DNA from: Mycolicibacterium sp. TUM20985
Lineage (GTDB): Bacteria > Actinomycetota > Actinomycetes > Mycobacteriales > Mycobacteriaceae
DNA length: 64,000 bases
Reading direction: 5' to 3'
Assembly (NCBI RefSeq): GCF_030295745.1
Contig: NZ_AP027291.1
Span: 868,001 to 932,000, forward strand
Every line of letters starts with the position of its first letter. The stretch's first letter is position 1. The notes below the pieces were generated by a model that saw only the letters and a list, made by a program, of their open reading frames with translations, was not told where the DNA came from and ran no database searches. The translations under genes and the position numbers were made by a program. Shown here piece after piece: positions 53,965 to 64,000 of this stretch.

Positions 53965-54861
53965 TTATCGGGTTTCCGCCGAAAAGTCGTGCAGAACGTC
54001 ACGTTCGGCGGGCTCGTAGCCTGCGGCGACTAGCGCGGCGAGGGTGCGGTCGACGATCGTGTGTGGCGCGTAGCGCAGCATGTCGGAGCTGACGCGGATG
54101 ATCCGCCAGCCCAGAGCCTCGAGTTCGGCCAGCCGATCGATGTCGCGGCGGCGCTGGACGGGGTCGGTCCAGTGCTGGACGCCGTCGTACTCCACGCCGA
54201 CCAGCCAGTCGATCCAGCCCATGTCGATTCGTCCGACGAAGTGTCCGAACGGGTCGTACACCTCAATCTGCGTCTGCTTGGGGCGCAGACCCGCTGAGGT
54301 GAGCACGAGTCGGGTACGAGTTTCCTGCGGGGACTCCGCACCGCCATCCGCCAGATCGATCGCGTTGCGCAGTTGGACGATTCCACGTGCGCCGGGGTGG
54401 CGTTCGGCGAGGAGCCCGATGGCCGGCTTCTCGAGCCGGGTGGCCTGCATCAGCGCATCCAAGCGGATGACCGCGTCGGTCAGCTTGCCGCGTCTCCCCA
54501 TGTCGAATGCGGTCCTCGCCGGCGTCGTCGCGACGACACCACCGACGCTGCAGGATTCGCCATCGGCCAGCCGGTCGCTGTGCAGCACGATCCCAGCGGT
54601 GGCGTGGCGGCTGCTGTGGATCAGCTCGGCAGGCTGCGTAGTGTCGATCCACTTCGCCCCGTGGAGGGCCGCCGCGGAAAGCCCGGCGGCCGTCGCCCGA
54701 CGCCCCGACCATAGCCACGAGGCGATCGCCTTGTCCCTGGCCGTCAATTCGCTGCCGATCGGTATGTATACGTTGCGATGGACGGCGCTGTACTTGGTCG
54801 ACAACTGGTACCGGTTGACGGTCCCCGCCGCCAGCGCCTCAGTGCCGATGAATGGTGGCAT
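53965..54861 (-). CDS. DUF559-type endonuclease-fold protein with N-terminal AbiEi-like region
   Basis: A 298-aa protein. The N-terminal 60 residues (VHRNVYIPIGSELTARDKAI, ASWLWSGRRATAAGLSAAAL) are like the region of AbiEi-type antitoxin proteins, and the C-terminal about 90 residues (HFVGRIDMGWIDWLVGVEYD, RRRDIDRLAELEALGWRIIR) have the DUF559/Vsr-like nuclease fold with Asp and Glu at metal positions. Mycobacteria have many such paralogues of unknown role. There is no toxin gene next to it. Confidence 0.8.
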   Translation of the reverse strand: MPPFIGTEALAAGTVNRYQLSTKYSAVHRNVYIPIGSELTARDKAIASWLWSGRRATAAGLSAAALHGAKWIDTTQPAELIHSSRHATAGIVLHSDRLADGESCSVGGVVATTPARTAFDMGRRGKLTDAVIRLDALMQATRLEKPAIGLLAERHPGARGIVQLRNAIDLADGGAESPQETRTRLVLTSAGLRPKQTQIEVYDPFGHFVGRIDMGWIDWLVGVEYDGVQHWTDPVQRRRDIDRLAELEALGWRIIRVSSDMLRYAPHTIVDRTLAALVAAGYEPAERDVLHDFSAETR

Positions 54862-54990
54862 TCTCGTTCGACGCGCCTAGGGTGCCCGTCGGTTCCCTTT
54901 GCGTCCCTTTGCGGGCGAGAGTGAACCTGTGCTCGAAGTTGGAGCCGAGAAGCGTGCATATGTTCACGTTGGGCGGGAACAATCGTCTGC

Positions 54991-55995
54991 GTGGCTTCCT
55001 ATGTCGAGACCGGCGACTTCAACCGCGATACCAAGTACATCGAGACGCGTATCACCGCGGACGGACTCGACGGGTATCCGGTCGAGCCCGGTCGCTACCG
55101 GCTGATCGTCGCCAGGGCCTGCCCGTGGGCCAACCGGGCCATCATCGTGCGGCGGCTTCTCGGCTTGGAAGACGTTCTTTCCATTGGCTTCTGCGGGCCG
55201 ACGCACGACCAGCGCAGCTGGACCTTCGACCTGGATCCCGGTGGCGTCGACCCGGTCTTGAAGATTCCCCGGCTACAGGACGCCTACTTCACGCGGTTTC
55301 CGGGATACGAGAAGGGCATCACGGTGCCCGCGATCGTCGACGTGCCGACGGGCGCGGTGGTCACCAACGACTTTCCGCAGCTGACCCTCGATCTGTCGAC
55401 CGAGTGGACCGAACACCACCGTCCCGGCGCACCGCAGCTCTACCCGGAACCGCTGCGGGCTGAGATCGACGAGGTGGCCCAGCGGATCTACACCGAGGTG
55501 AACAACGGCGTCTACCGGTGCGGCTTCTCGGGCTCGCAATCCGCCTACGATGCGGCCTACGACCGGCTGTTCACTGCCCTGGATTGGTTGACGGAAAGGC
55601 TTGCAGCGCAACGCTTCTTGGTGGGTGACACCATTACCGAAGCCGACGTCCGGCTGTTCACCACCCTGGCCCGCTTCGATGCCGTCTATCACGGCCACTT
55701 CAAGTGCAATCGGGAGAAACTCGCCGAGATGCCGGTGCTGTGGGCCTATGCCCGCGACCTGTTCCAGACGCCGGGGTTCGGCGACACCACCGACTTCGTC
55801 CAGATCAAGAAGCACTACTACGTCGTCCACGCCGACATCAACCCAACGCAGGTGGTGCCCAAGGGGCCCGACCTGGCCAACTGGCTGACACCGCATGGGC
55901 GGGAGTCGTTGGGTGGCAAGCCCTTCGGTGACGGGACCCCGCCGGGGCCGACACGTGACGGCGAACGGGTGCCCGCGGGCCACTCAGCGGGCTAA
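54991..55995 (+). CDS. Xi-class glutathione-transferase-like (ECM4/YqjG family) reductase
   Basis: A 334-aa protein starting with GTG. The thioredoxin-like part has the catalytic Cys in VARACPWANRAIIVRRLLGL and VSI-type QRSWTFDLDPGGVDPV; DYFTRFPGYEKGITVPAIVD and the helical part with FLVGDTITEADVRLFTTLAR follow. These reduce glutathionyl-hydroquinones; mycobacteria lack glutathione, so mycothiol adducts are the likely substrates. It ends 4 bp past the convergent gene's stop. Confidence 0.88.
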   Translation: MASYVETGDFNRDTKYIETRITADGLDGYPVEPGRYRLIVARACPWANRAIIVRRLLGLEDVLSIGFCGPTHDQRSWTFDLDPGGVDPVLKIPRLQDAYFTRFPGYEKGITVPAIVDVPTGAVVTNDFPQLTLDLSTEWTEHHRPGAPQLYPEPLRAEIDEVAQRIYTEVNNGVYRCGFSGSQSAYDAAYDRLFTALDWLTERLAAQRFLVGDTITEADVRLFTTLARFDAVYHGHFKCNREKLAEMPVLWAYARDLFQTPGFGDTTDFVQIKKHYYVVHADINPTQVVPKGPDLANWLTPHGRESLGGKPFGDGTPPGPTRDGERVPAGHSAG

Positions 55996-56477
55996 GGCCA
56001 CACCGTCGCCACCGACCACTCGGCGTGCGGCCAGGGGAACTCGTTGTTCTGCTCGTCGCGCACCAGCGTGGGCAACTGCACGGCGATGCCCGTCAACCGG
56101 CCGCGCACTGGGTCGACCGTCGGGATGGTGACGGCCAGCTTCGATCCGGGCCTGAACTCGTCGACGAGGGAGGCGCCGCCTTCGTAGGCGCGGATGAGGA
56201 TCCACGGTGCGGTGGCGATCGCCGTCGGCACGGACAGCTGAACCGGATCCCGTGTGGTGACGGGTAGTCGGCCGATCGTCTGGGGGATGTCGCACCGGGT
56301 GATCTCGAAGACGTCGCAATAGCGGTAGGGGCCGACCCTGACTAGCTGGCCGTGGCTGAAGGCGCTGATCTCGGCATGCTTCGGCGCCGGGGTGCGGGCG
56401 AGCCACCACACCAGGGCGCCCGTGCCGCTGGACGCGATGACTGCCACCACCAGGAGGCCGATGAGGGCGCGCTTCAT
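55992..56477 (-). CDS. DUF2771-type exported protein (Rv0875c-like)
   Basis: 161 aa from ATG 56477. An N-terminal signal or anchor (ALIGLLVVAVIASSGTGALV) is followed by a soluble part with two Cys close together (VGPYRYCDVFEITRCDIPQT), probably a disulfide outside the membrane, and a beta-rich end (SLVDEFRPGSKLAVTIPTVD). Function is not known. It overlaps the transporter gene by 4 bp. Confidence 0.8.
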   Translation of the reverse strand: MKRALIGLLVVAVIASSGTGALVWWLARTPAPKHAEISAFSHGQLVRVGPYRYCDVFEITRCDIPQTIGRLPVTTRDPVQLSVPTAIATAPWILIRAYEGGASLVDEFRPGSKLAVTIPTVDPVRGRLTGIAVQLPTLVRDEQNNEFPWPHAEWSVATVWP

Positions 56478-58123
56478 CTGCGCACCGCCGACGCCGTACC
56501 GCGGCTCTCCTGCTCGGCGAACACCGGCCGGTTGCCGCCGAGGCCCGGGATCAGCGAATCCCCGCCATTGCTGACGAGCGTCTGCGCCAGCCCGAGGATC
56601 AGGAGCGCGGTGATCGCCGTGAAGCCCACCCACAGGTCGGTATAGATGAGCACGCCCATCGCGCCGCCCGCGACCCACGCGAGTTGCAGTAGCGATTCCG
56701 ACCGTCCGAAGGCCGAGGCGCGGGACCGCTCGGGAAGATCGTCCTGCAGCGAGGCGTCCAGCGAGGCCTTCGCGACGGCGCTGGCACCCGAGGTGACCAG
56801 GGTCGCCAAGGCGGCCACCCCGATGTTGCCGAAGACGGCGGTGGCCAGCGCCATGACCGTGACGGCCGTGGCGGCCCGCACCACCAGACGCGACGGGTTG
56901 CCGAGTTGGAGGCGGGCGGCGGTGAAGTTGCCGACGAAGTTGCCGATGCCCGCGGCGGCGCCGATCAGGCCGAGGATGCGCAGCTGTTCCCAGCCGCTGG
57001 CGTCATGCGACTTGGCGACGAACGCCGGATAGAGGAACAGGAACCCGACCATCACCTTGATGGTGCAGTTACCCCACAGCGAGGTGATGATGTTGCGGCC
57101 CAACGGCTGTCGGGTATTCTCCGTGGTCCCAGGCGAGGGCAGCCGATCGAAATGTTCGGTGGCGCCGTGATAGCTCAGCGTGGTGGGCACCTCACCCTCG
57201 GTGACCTCCACCCACTTGGGGATGCGCATCGACAGCACCGCGCCGACCACCGTCACCGCGACGCACACGTACAGGGCACCCGGCAGGTGGAAGAGGCCGA
57301 ACACGTACTCGACACCCGCGGCGATCGCGCCCCCGAGGATGGTGCCACCCAGCAGACCGAACATGGTCAGGCGCGAGTTCACGCGGACGAGGTCGATGGT
57401 GGGCGGCAGGACGCGGGGCGTCATGGCACTGCGCAGCACGCTGAACGATTTCGACAGCACCATCATCCCGAGTGCGCACGGGTACAGCACCCAGGGCGGA
57501 AAGCTGCCCGTCGCGGGGTCGTAGTTGGCGATGAGGACGACGGCCAGCCCGGTCCGCACGGCGAACGACGTGGCCAGCGCCACGCGTCGGCCGTGCTGCA
57601 GCCGATCGAGGGCGGGGCCGATCAGCGGCGCGATGATGGCGAACGGAGCGATGGTGATGACGAGGTACAACGCGACCTTGCTCTTGCTCTCGCCGGAGGC
57701 GGCCGCGAAGAACAAGGTGTTGGCCAGTGCCACCGCCATGGCGGAGTCGGCCGCGAAGTTCGCCATCACGGGGTACGTCAGCGCGGTGAGGCCCGACTTG
57801 TCGGCGCCGTCGGCGGTGGCGGCCTTCTGGAAGAGCCCGTACATCTTCGAGCCCATTTCGCGGCCGCGTCCCGTCGCGCCGCGCGGCCTGGCCTCCGACG
57901 GTCCGACCTCGTCGGCATAGGGGTCGTTCGCGTCGGTGCGCCTGCCGGTGGTGCGCTTGTCGTCCATCGGCGGCAGCCATCTGTTGGCGCTTGACGGGCT
58001 GCTCGGGTAGTTCGCCATCCCGGGATGCTCGCCCCGATGACCCCCGGGTGGACGCGGCGGATGGTAGCGGGGGTCGCGCGAGTCATCGGGCCCCGCGGGG
58101 GGGTCTCGCCGCGAACCGGTCAC
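56474..58123 (-). CDS. Major facilitator-like membrane protein (Rv0876c-like)
   Basis: 549 aa from a GTG at 58123 with GGGGAAG upstream; 514 aa from ATG 58018 is the alternative. The first 100 residues are hydrophilic and Pro/Arg-rich. About 12 transmembrane helices follow (VALYLVITIAPFAIIAPLIG, LTMFGLLGGTILGGAIAAGV, LRILGLIGAAAGIGNFVGNF). It resembles MFS permeases with an extra cytosolic N-terminus. Substrate is unknown. The M. tuberculosis homologue is in the same place and, as I recall, about 548 aa long, which favours the GTG. Confidence 0.8.
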   Translation of the reverse strand: MTGSRRDPPAGPDDSRDPRYHPPRPPGGHRGEHPGMANYPSSPSSANRWLPPMDDKRTTGRRTDANDPYADEVGPSEARPRGATGRGREMGSKMYGLFQKAATADGADKSGLTALTYPVMANFAADSAMAVALANTLFFAAASGESKSKVALYLVITIAPFAIIAPLIGPALDRLQHGRRVALATSFAVRTGLAVVLIANYDPATGSFPPWVLYPCALGMMVLSKSFSVLRSAMTPRVLPPTIDLVRVNSRLTMFGLLGGTILGGAIAAGVEYVFGLFHLPGALYVCVAVTVVGAVLSMRIPKWVEVTEGEVPTTLSYHGATEHFDRLPSPGTTENTRQPLGRNIITSLWGNCTIKVMVGFLFLYPAFVAKSHDASGWEQLRILGLIGAAAGIGNFVGNFTAARLQLGNPSRLVVRAATAVTVMALATAVFGNIGVAALATLVTSGASAVAKASLDASLQDDLPERSRASAFGRSESLLQLAWVAGGAMGVLIYTDLWVGFTAITALLILGLAQTLVSNGGDSLIPGLGGNRPVFAEQESRGTASAVRR

Positions 58124-58212
58124 GCCGTCGATTCTTCCCCATGTGACGAACCGTCGCCCGCAGGGCGGCCGGTGTGGCTTTGCTCCTAGGTCGTCAGGCA
58201 GTATTGACGGCG

Positions 58213-59022
58213 ATGGACAGCATGATCGAACCAGCCGAACCGGCCGCCGACGACCTCGTGGCCGAGCCACCGGAACCGTCGGCGGACGTGACCGGGGTGC
58301 TGACGGACGCGCGTGACCTCGCCCGCGCCGCGATCAAGGAGTTCAGTGGCGACGAGGTGGTCGGTGAGTACCTCGGCGTCGCACTCGACGACCCGACCGC
58401 CGCGACGCACCGGTTCCTCGCCGCCATGCCCGGATATCAGGGGTGGCAGTGGGCGGTGGTCGTCGCCGCGCATCCCGGGGCCGAACATGCCACCGTCAGC
58501 GAGGTGGTCCTGATACCAGGCCCGACGGCGCTGCTGGCGCCGCAGTGGGTGCCGTGGCAGGACCGCGTCCAGCCGGGTGACCTCAGCCCGGGGGATCTGC
58601 TCGCCACTCCCGCCGACGACCCGCGGTTGGCACCCGGGTACACGTCGACCGGCGACGAAGAGGTCGACGACCTGGCCGCCGAGGTGGGTTTCGGCAAGAG
58701 TCAGGTGCTCAGCCAGTGGGGCCGGATCGAAGCGGCCGAGCGCTGGTACGACGGCGACTACGGGCCGGGTTCGGCGATGGCCCGCGCGACCCGCAAGGTG
58801 TGCCGCGACTGCGCCTACTATCTGCCGCTCACCGGGTCCCTCGGCAGGCTATTCGGCGTCTGCGCGAACGAGATGTCCGCCGACGGGCACGTCGTCGCGG
58901 GCGAATACGGCTGCGGCGCGCATTCGGACACCCCGAAACCCGCCACCATCGGGTCCCCGATGTTCGATCCGTTCGACGACGGTGTGCTCGACCTGACCCA
59001 GCCCGGCGCCAACCAGACCTAG
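58213..59022 (+). CDS. DUF3027 protein (Rv0877-like)
   Basis: 269 aa from ATG 58213. The core has RFLAAMPGYQGWQWAVVVAA, TVSEVVLIPGPTALLAPQWV, and later KVCRDCAYYLPLTGSLGRLF with GVCANEMSADGHVVAGEYGC, GAHSD: four Cys and a His that could bind zinc. Conserved across mycobacteria and other actinobacteria, without a known function. It is divergent from the MFS-like gene (90 bp), so the two starts share one promoter region. Confidence 0.85.
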   Translation: MDSMIEPAEPAADDLVAEPPEPSADVTGVLTDARDLARAAIKEFSGDEVVGEYLGVALDDPTAATHRFLAAMPGYQGWQWAVVVAAHPGAEHATVSEVVLIPGPTALLAPQWVPWQDRVQPGDLSPGDLLATPADDPRLAPGYTSTGDEEVDDLAAEVGFGKSQVLSQWGRIEAAERWYDGDYGPGSAMARATRKVCRDCAYYLPLTGSLGRLFGVCANEMSADGHVVAGEYGCGAHSDTPKPATIGSPMFDPFDDGVLDLTQPGANQT

Positions 59023-59032
59023 CCCTCGGCGG

Positions 59033-59314
59033 TTAGTGCAGGCCCCCTTGCGCGCCCCGGGCGCCGCGGCGCACGGCGCGGCGTTGCCACAGGAAGATCG
59101 ACGTACCCAGCACGCCGACGCCCAGACCGGCCACGGTCACCGGGCGCCACTCGTGAAGACCGGGCACCGTGAAGGCCAGTACCGCCGCGACCAGCCAGCC
59201 GACGGCGATCACGGAGATCACGGGCCATGGCGCGAGCAGCATGTCGGGCAGCGCCGGGGGTTCGGGCGCGGTGTCCCTTGGCGGTCGCTGCGGATCGGAG
59301 GATGACGCGTCCAT
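59033..59314 (-). CDS. DUF2530-type small membrane protein (Rv0879c-like)
   Basis: A 93-aa protein with two transmembrane helices ([20 protein letters not shown] and [18 protein letters not shown]) and a basic C-terminus ([15 protein letters not shown]) that should stay inside. N-terminal 25 residues are Pro-rich. Unknown function. Convergent with the DUF3027 gene, 10 bp apart, and divergent from marR. Confidence 0.8.
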   Translation of the reverse strand: MDASSSDPQRPPRDTAPEPPALPDMLLAPWPVISVIAVGWLVAAVLAFTVPGLHEWRPVTVAGLGVGVLGTSIFLWQRRAVRRGARGAQGGLH

Positions 59315-59364
59315 TGCGGACCAACCTAATGGATTCGCGACGCGGTGTCGGTACTGTTTGCGTC

Positions 59365-59796
59365 GTGACCGACCCCGACGCCCGGTTGGCCAGCGACTTG
59401 TCGCTGGCGGTAGTGCGGCTGGCGCGCCAACTGCGCTTCCGTCGGCCCGACTCTCCGGTGTCGTTGTCGCAGCTGTCGGCGCTCGCCACGCTCGCCAAGG
59501 AGGGCCCGATCACGCCGGGCACCCTGGCCATTCGGGAACGGGTGCGGCCGCCGTCGATGACGCGGGTCATCGCCTCGCTGGCCGAGCTGGGTTTCGTCGA
59601 CCGCTGCGCGCACCCGGACGACGGGCGGCAGGTGTTGGTGTCGGTGTCCGCGGTCGGCCACGAGTTGATCGATGCCGAGCGCCGCGCCAGTCAGGAGTGG
59701 CTGCAGCAGCGGTTGGCGGAACTGGAACCCGAACAGCGCAAGACGCTCCTGGCGGCGGCCGACCTGATGCTCGCGATCGTGGACGAAGGCGCTTGA
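59365..59796 (+). CDS. MarR-family regulator (Rv0880-like)
   Basis: 143 aa from the GTG at 59365; longer frames start inside the divergent gene. The winged helix is [40 protein letters not shown], then [20 protein letters not shown] with the DDGR wing. Length fits MarR. It overlaps the methyltransferase gene by 4 bp (TTGA). Target genes and ligand are unknown. Confidence 0.9.
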   Translation: MTDPDARLASDLSLAVVRLARQLRFRRPDSPVSLSQLSALATLAKEGPITPGTLAIRERVRPPSMTRVIASLAELGFVDRCAHPDDGRQVLVSVSAVGHELIDAERRASQEWLQQRLAELEPEQRKTLLAAADLMLAIVDEGA

Positions 59797-60605
59797 GCCC
59801 CAACGTCGTCGACGTCGATGAACCGTCGGATGCCAGGCTTGACGACTTCCGCGATCTCAACAGCATCGACCGCAGACCCGACCTGCCCAGCGGCAAGGGG
59901 CTCGTCATCGCCGAGGGTGTGCTGGTGGTGCAGCGGATGCTGGTGTCCCGCTTCGCGCCGAGGGCCTTCCTCGGAACCGATCGCCGGCTCGGTGAGCTGA
60001 CCGGCGATCTCGAGCGCACCGACGCACCCTTCTACCGGGCGAGCCCCGAGGTGATGGCCGACGTCGTGGGCTTCCACCTCAACCGCGGGGTGCTCGCGGC
60101 AGCGCCACGCCCGCCGGAGCTGTCGGTCGCCGGGGTGATCGACCGAGCCCGCACGATCGCGGTGCTCGAGGGGGTCAACGATCACGAGAATCTCGGTTCG
60201 GTCTTCCGCAACGCGGCGGGTCTCGGCGTGGACGCGATCATCTTCGGGCTCGGGTGTGCCGATCCGCTGTATCGCCGGGCCGTGCGCGTGTCGATGGGGC
60301 ATGCGCTGCTGGTGCCCTACGCCTGGGCGGGTGATTGGCCCGGCGACTTGCAGACATTGCGGGACAACGGTTTTCGGGTCCTTGCGATGACGCCGAATCC
60401 CACCGCGCCGACCCTGGCCGCCGCCATGGACGGGTTGGCCGAGAACAAGGTGGCGATCCTCGTGGGCGCCGAGGGCCCCGGTCTCAGCGAGCGGACCATG
60501 CGGGCGAGCGACGTCCGGGTCCGGATTCCGATGGCGCGGGGTACCGATTCGCTGAACGTGGCGACCGCTGCAGCGCTGGCGTTCTACGAGCGCGCGCGAC
60601 GATAA
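59793..60605 (+). CDS. SpoU/TrmH-family RNA 2'-O-methyltransferase
   Basis: 270 aa from a TTG at 59793 that overlaps the marR stop. Motif 1 [20 protein letters not shown], motif 2 [17 protein letters not shown] and motif 3 [20 protein letters not shown] are the SPOUT knot. The N-terminal 100 residues are an RNA-binding substrate domain ([20 protein letters not shown]). The RNA target (rRNA or tRNA) is unknown. No other start with a better ribosome site is seen. Confidence 0.9.
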   Translation: MSPNVVDVDEPSDARLDDFRDLNSIDRRPDLPSGKGLVIAEGVLVVQRMLVSRFAPRAFLGTDRRLGELTGDLERTDAPFYRASPEVMADVVGFHLNRGVLAAAPRPPELSVAGVIDRARTIAVLEGVNDHENLGSVFRNAAGLGVDAIIFGLGCADPLYRRAVRVSMGHALLVPYAWAGDWPGDLQTLRDNGFRVLAMTPNPTAPTLAAAMDGLAENKVAILVGAEGPGLSERTMRASDVRVRIPMARGTDSLNVATAAALAFYERARR

Positions 60606-60614
60606 GCTCGCCGG

Positions 60615-60896
60615 GTGGACGAGGACGCGACGCCCTGGGGGACCGGGCTGACGGTGGCCGCGTTCGTCGCCGCCGTGACGGCCGGCGCGATCATCGTCTT
60701 GAGCCTGGGCCTGACCCGGGTGCATCCACTGCTGGCGGTCGGGCTGAACGTGGTAGCCGTCGGTGGGCTGGCGCCGACCGTCTGGGGCTGGCGGTCGCGA
60801 CCGGTATGGCGTTGGTTCGTCCTCGGCAGTGGGGTCGGGGTCTCCGTGGGCTGGCTGGTGTTGCTCGCGATGGCGGTCGGCACCGCGCGCGGATAG
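60615..60896 (+). CDS. DUF2537-type small membrane protein (Rv0882-like)
   Basis: A 93-aa protein with GTG start and three hydrophobic segments (LTVAAFVAAVTAGAIIVLSL, HPLLAVGLNVVAVGGLAPTV, FVLGSGVGVSVGWLVLLAMA). Conserved in mycobacteria; role unknown. It starts 9 bp after the RNA methyltransferase stop, so it is probably the third gene of the marR operon. Confidence 0.82.
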   Translation: MDEDATPWGTGLTVAAFVAAVTAGAIIVLSLGLTRVHPLLAVGLNVVAVGGLAPTVWGWRSRPVWRWFVLGSGVGVSVGWLVLLAMAVGTARG

Positions 60897-60926
60897 CCCT
60901 CGGCGCATCAGCGCCGCGGTTACCTA

Positions 60927-61739
60927 CTAGGGCTGAGTGCCGGAGCGAACGCCCAGCAGGACGTCCTCCCAGCCGGGAACCTCGGGCTTGCGCTTGCGGG
61001 TCCGGGGCTTGGGCGCGGCGGGCGGAGCGGCTTCGGGCGCAGTTGTCGTTGCGGCAGGGGCAGGGGCAGGGACCGGCTCGGGTGTCGGGGCAGGCTCGGG
61101 CAGCGACAGGTCCAGGGTCGGCACCGGCGCCACCGCCCGCAGCGGGGGGCGATCGAAGTGGGGATCGATGAGTTCGGCAGCCGCGTCATCGAAGGCGGTC
61201 GCGGTGCCACCGTGTGCGCCCGGCACGAAGCGGAAGTGCGCGACGTTGTCCGACCGGCCCGCCTTCCACGACAGCTGGACCGTCCATCGACCGTCCTCGT
61301 TGCGCCAGGCATCCCAGGACGTCGCGTCCGGATCGAGGCCACGTCCCACCAGCGCCGTCGTCACGGTCTCCAGCAGGGTCAGCACCGCGGGCCCGTCGAC
61401 GAGCACGGGGTGCGACGCAGTCGCCAGCTCGGCAGCACGCGACCGCTCGAGCAGGACCGGGTGCGCGAACCGCTCGACCCGAGCCACGTCGACACCCGCT
61501 GCTCCCGCCACCTGCTCGACGGATGCGCCCGCGCGGATCCTGGCTTGAATCTCCTTGGGCGTCAGCACGTTTGGGACCTCGACATCAACGGGGGTGGGCA
61601 TGGCGGCAGCACGCTCGCCGCTCAACGCGGCGCGGAGGCGGTCGTCAGGGCGGAGAATGAACTTCTCACTGGACTCAGCCGTCTCGCAGATGATGCGTTG
61701 GCCATCGACGTCGAGTCCGACGACTTTCAATTCCCGCAT
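60927..61739 (-). CDS. sepH: Septation protein SepH
   Basis: 270 aa from ATG 61739. MRELKVVGLDVDGQRIICET with KFILRPDDRLRAALSGE opens the DUF3071 domain, which includes a helix-turn-helix (TPKEIQARIRAGASVEQVA). A Pro/Ala-rich linker (about 205-250) and the conserved C-terminal KPEVPGWEDVLLGVRSG close it. SepH binds FtsZ and helps its assembly at the division site in actinobacteria. Its start region lies 75 bp downstream of the serC stop, on the same strand. Confidence 0.92.
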   Translation of the reverse strand: MRELKVVGLDVDGQRIICETAESSEKFILRPDDRLRAALSGERAAAMPTPVDVEVPNVLTPKEIQARIRAGASVEQVAGAAGVDVARVERFAHPVLLERSRAAELATASHPVLVDGPAVLTLLETVTTALVGRGLDPDATSWDAWRNEDGRWTVQLSWKAGRSDNVAHFRFVPGAHGGTATAFDDAAAELIDPHFDRPPLRAVAPVPTLDLSLPEPAPTPEPVPAPAPAATTTAPEAAPPAAPKPRTRKRKPEVPGWEDVLLGVRSGTQP

Positions 61740-61814
61740 GTGCGACCTCCTAGGGCGGCTCAACGGCTCACCCTACGTCGTTATCGGGCCGTTACCTCCT
61801 ATGACACGCTGGCG

Positions 61815-62930
<1,116 letters not shown>

Positions 62931-62985
62931 TCAGCGTAGTGAGGACCTCTTGGCCGCGACTGGTGGGCCCGTCACGAGACCTGCG

Positions 62986-62995
62986 TCACATGTGA
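62986..62995. promoter_or_regulatory. Palindrome TCACATGTGA in the serC / di-iron gene intergenic region
   Basis: A perfect 10-bp palindrome, extended to GCGTCACATGTGATGC with near symmetry, between divergent starts (62924 and 63110). It has the TCACA/TGTGA halves of CRP-type sites but with the wrong order and spacing (CRP needs TGTGA-N6-TCACA), so the binding protein is open. Confidence 0.35.
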
Positions 62996-63109
62996 TGCGA
63001 ATTACCCCCTTCGGCGCACACGTTGCCGAAGAGGCTGTTCAATTCATGGGACCTCCGGTACCGTCAGTGGACATCGGACTGACAAATGTAAACCTCACGG
63101 AGGCTTCGA

Positions 63110-64000
63110 ATGGCTGTCAAGATCGCCAAGACGCGCATCATCCGCCGCTGGCGCAAGAACATGGAGGTTCTCGACGACGCCTCTTACGTCGACACGCTCA
63201 CCACGCTGTCCGAGGGGTCGGTGCGACGCAACTTCAACCCCTACACCGACATCGACTGGGATTCGCCGGAGTTCGCGGTGACCCCGAACGACGAGCGCTG
63301 GATCCTGCCGGCTACCGATCCGATCGGTAGGCACTCCTGGTACCGGTCACAGCCCACGGAACGCCAGATCGAGATCGGCATGTGGCGGCAGGCCAACGTC
63401 GCCAAGGTCGGCCTGCACTTCGAGTCGATCTTGATCCGGGGCCTCATGGAGTATTCGTTCTGGACGCCCAACGGCTCACCGGAGTATCGCTACTGCCTCC
63501 ACGAGGCGGTGGAGGAGTGCAACCACACGCTGATGTTCCAAGAGATGGTGAACCGCATCGGCGCCGACGTGCCGGGCATGCCGCGCCTGCTCAAATGGGT
63601 GCAGCCCGTCATCCCGCTGGTCGCCGGTCCGCTGCCCATCCCGTTCTGGTTCGGCATACTCGCCGGCGAGGAGCCCATCGACCACACGCAGAAGAACGTG
63701 CTGCGAGAGGGTAAGGCCCTGCATCCAATCATGGAACGGGTCATGGCCATCCACGTCGCCGAGGAGGCCCGGCACATCTCGTTCGCCCACGAGTACCTGC
63801 GCAAGCGAGTCCCGCACCTGCCGCGCCGCAAACGGTTCTGGCTGTCGCTCTACGTTCCGCTCACGATGCGAACCCTGTGCTCCGCCATCATCGTTCCGCC
63901 TCGCGCGTTCTGGAAGGAATTCGACATCCCACGGTCGGTCCGCAAGGACATCTTCTTCTCCTCGCCCGAGTCTCGAAAGATGTTGCGCGACATGTTCGGT
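63110..64000 (+). CDS. AurF/CmlI-type di-iron oxygenase-like protein (Rv0885-like), partial at right edge
   Basis: ATG 63110 with CGGAGG upstream; the frame is open for 297 codons to the window end and starts MAVKIAKTRIIRRWRKNMEV. The first helix pair has LHFESILIRGLMEYSFW and LHEAVEECNHTLMFQEMV (Glu...Glu-x-x-His), and the second AIHVAEEARHISFAHEYL (Glu-x-x-His): the ferritin-like di-iron ligands. Related enzymes oxidise aryl amines or act on fatty acids; the substrate here is unknown. The C-terminus lies outside the window. Confidence 0.85.
   Translation, partial: MAVKIAKTRIIRRWRKNMEVLDDASYVDTLTTLSEGSVRRNFNPYTDIDWDSPEFAVTPNDERWILPATDPIGRHSWYRSQPTERQIEIGMWRQANVAKVGLHFESILIRGLMEYSFWTPNGSPEYRYCLHEAVEECNHTLMFQEMVNRIGADVPGMPRLLKWVQPVIPLVAGPLPIPFWFGILAGEEPIDHTQKNVLREGKALHPIMERVMAIHVAEEARHISFAHEYLRKRVPHLPRRKRFWLSLYVPLTMRTLCSAIIVPPRAFWKEFDIPRSVRKDIFFSSPESRKMLRDMFG

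Overview
The window is chromosomal DNA of a fast-growing mycobacterium (Mycolicibacterium type). It is G+C rich throughout, and gene content and order follow, from memory, the Mycobacterium tuberculosis stretch from about Rv0846c (mmcO) to Rv0885: mmcO, SRPBCC/far, dapC, fadA-fadB, XPB helicase, moaC-mog-moaE, rpfA, moaD, moaA, yccF, cspB, then the Rv0875c-Rv0885 block with sepH and serC. Species was not determined.

Layout. 1-5.2 kb: the end of a membrane Ser/Thr kinase, a lipoprotein, a Tat-exported multicopper oxidase and a MASE1-GAF-PP2C phosphatase. 5.28-5.8 kb: tRNA-Lys, -Glu, -Asp and -Phe. 5.75-24.87 kb: an integrated element flanked by an exact 50-bp direct repeat of the 3' half of tRNA-Phe. 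24.9-25.3 kb: debris (a C-terminal integrase scrap and a C-terminal MFS scrap). 25.3-64 kb: conserved core chromosome.

The element looks like an actinomycete integrative and conjugative element (AICE, pSAM2 type). Its backbone is tyrosine integrase, small excisionase, FtsK/TraB-like DNA translocase, a GntR (KorSA-like) repressor with matching CTAG-N4-CTAG sites on both sides, a Nudix protein (Pif-like position) and, at the far end, a rolling-circle HUH Rep. Between the Nudix gene and Rep lies about 12 kb of cargo that reads as a defence island. One half is a compact cluster of two divergent gene pairs: a ThsB-like TIR protein plus an Nmad2 protein on one side, and a TIR protein plus a SLOG-family protein on the other. 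The other half is a tightly overlapping five-gene operon: HsdM, HsdS, HsdR, a DNA base hypermodification (5-hmdU kinase helical-domain) protein and a MazG pyrophosphohydrolase. An Abi-like HEPN protein sits just upstream. The two modules converge and overlap by 4 bp.

Core region: DUF202 pair, spermidine synthase-like protein, TetR with a clear operator before an FAD oxidoreductase, CDF transporter, UBP zinc finger, glucose-6-phosphate dehydrogenase, a far-type CoA transferase between two SRPBCC paralogues, dapC, an old yellow enzyme, the fadA-fadB beta-oxidation operon, two GAF-ANTAR regulators, an F420-type oxidoreductase, XPB helicase and its partner, molybdenum cofactor genes split around rpfA (which has a c-di-AMP riboswitch leader), and cell-division and serine biosynthesis genes. 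The last gene, a di-iron oxygenase-like protein, runs off the right edge.
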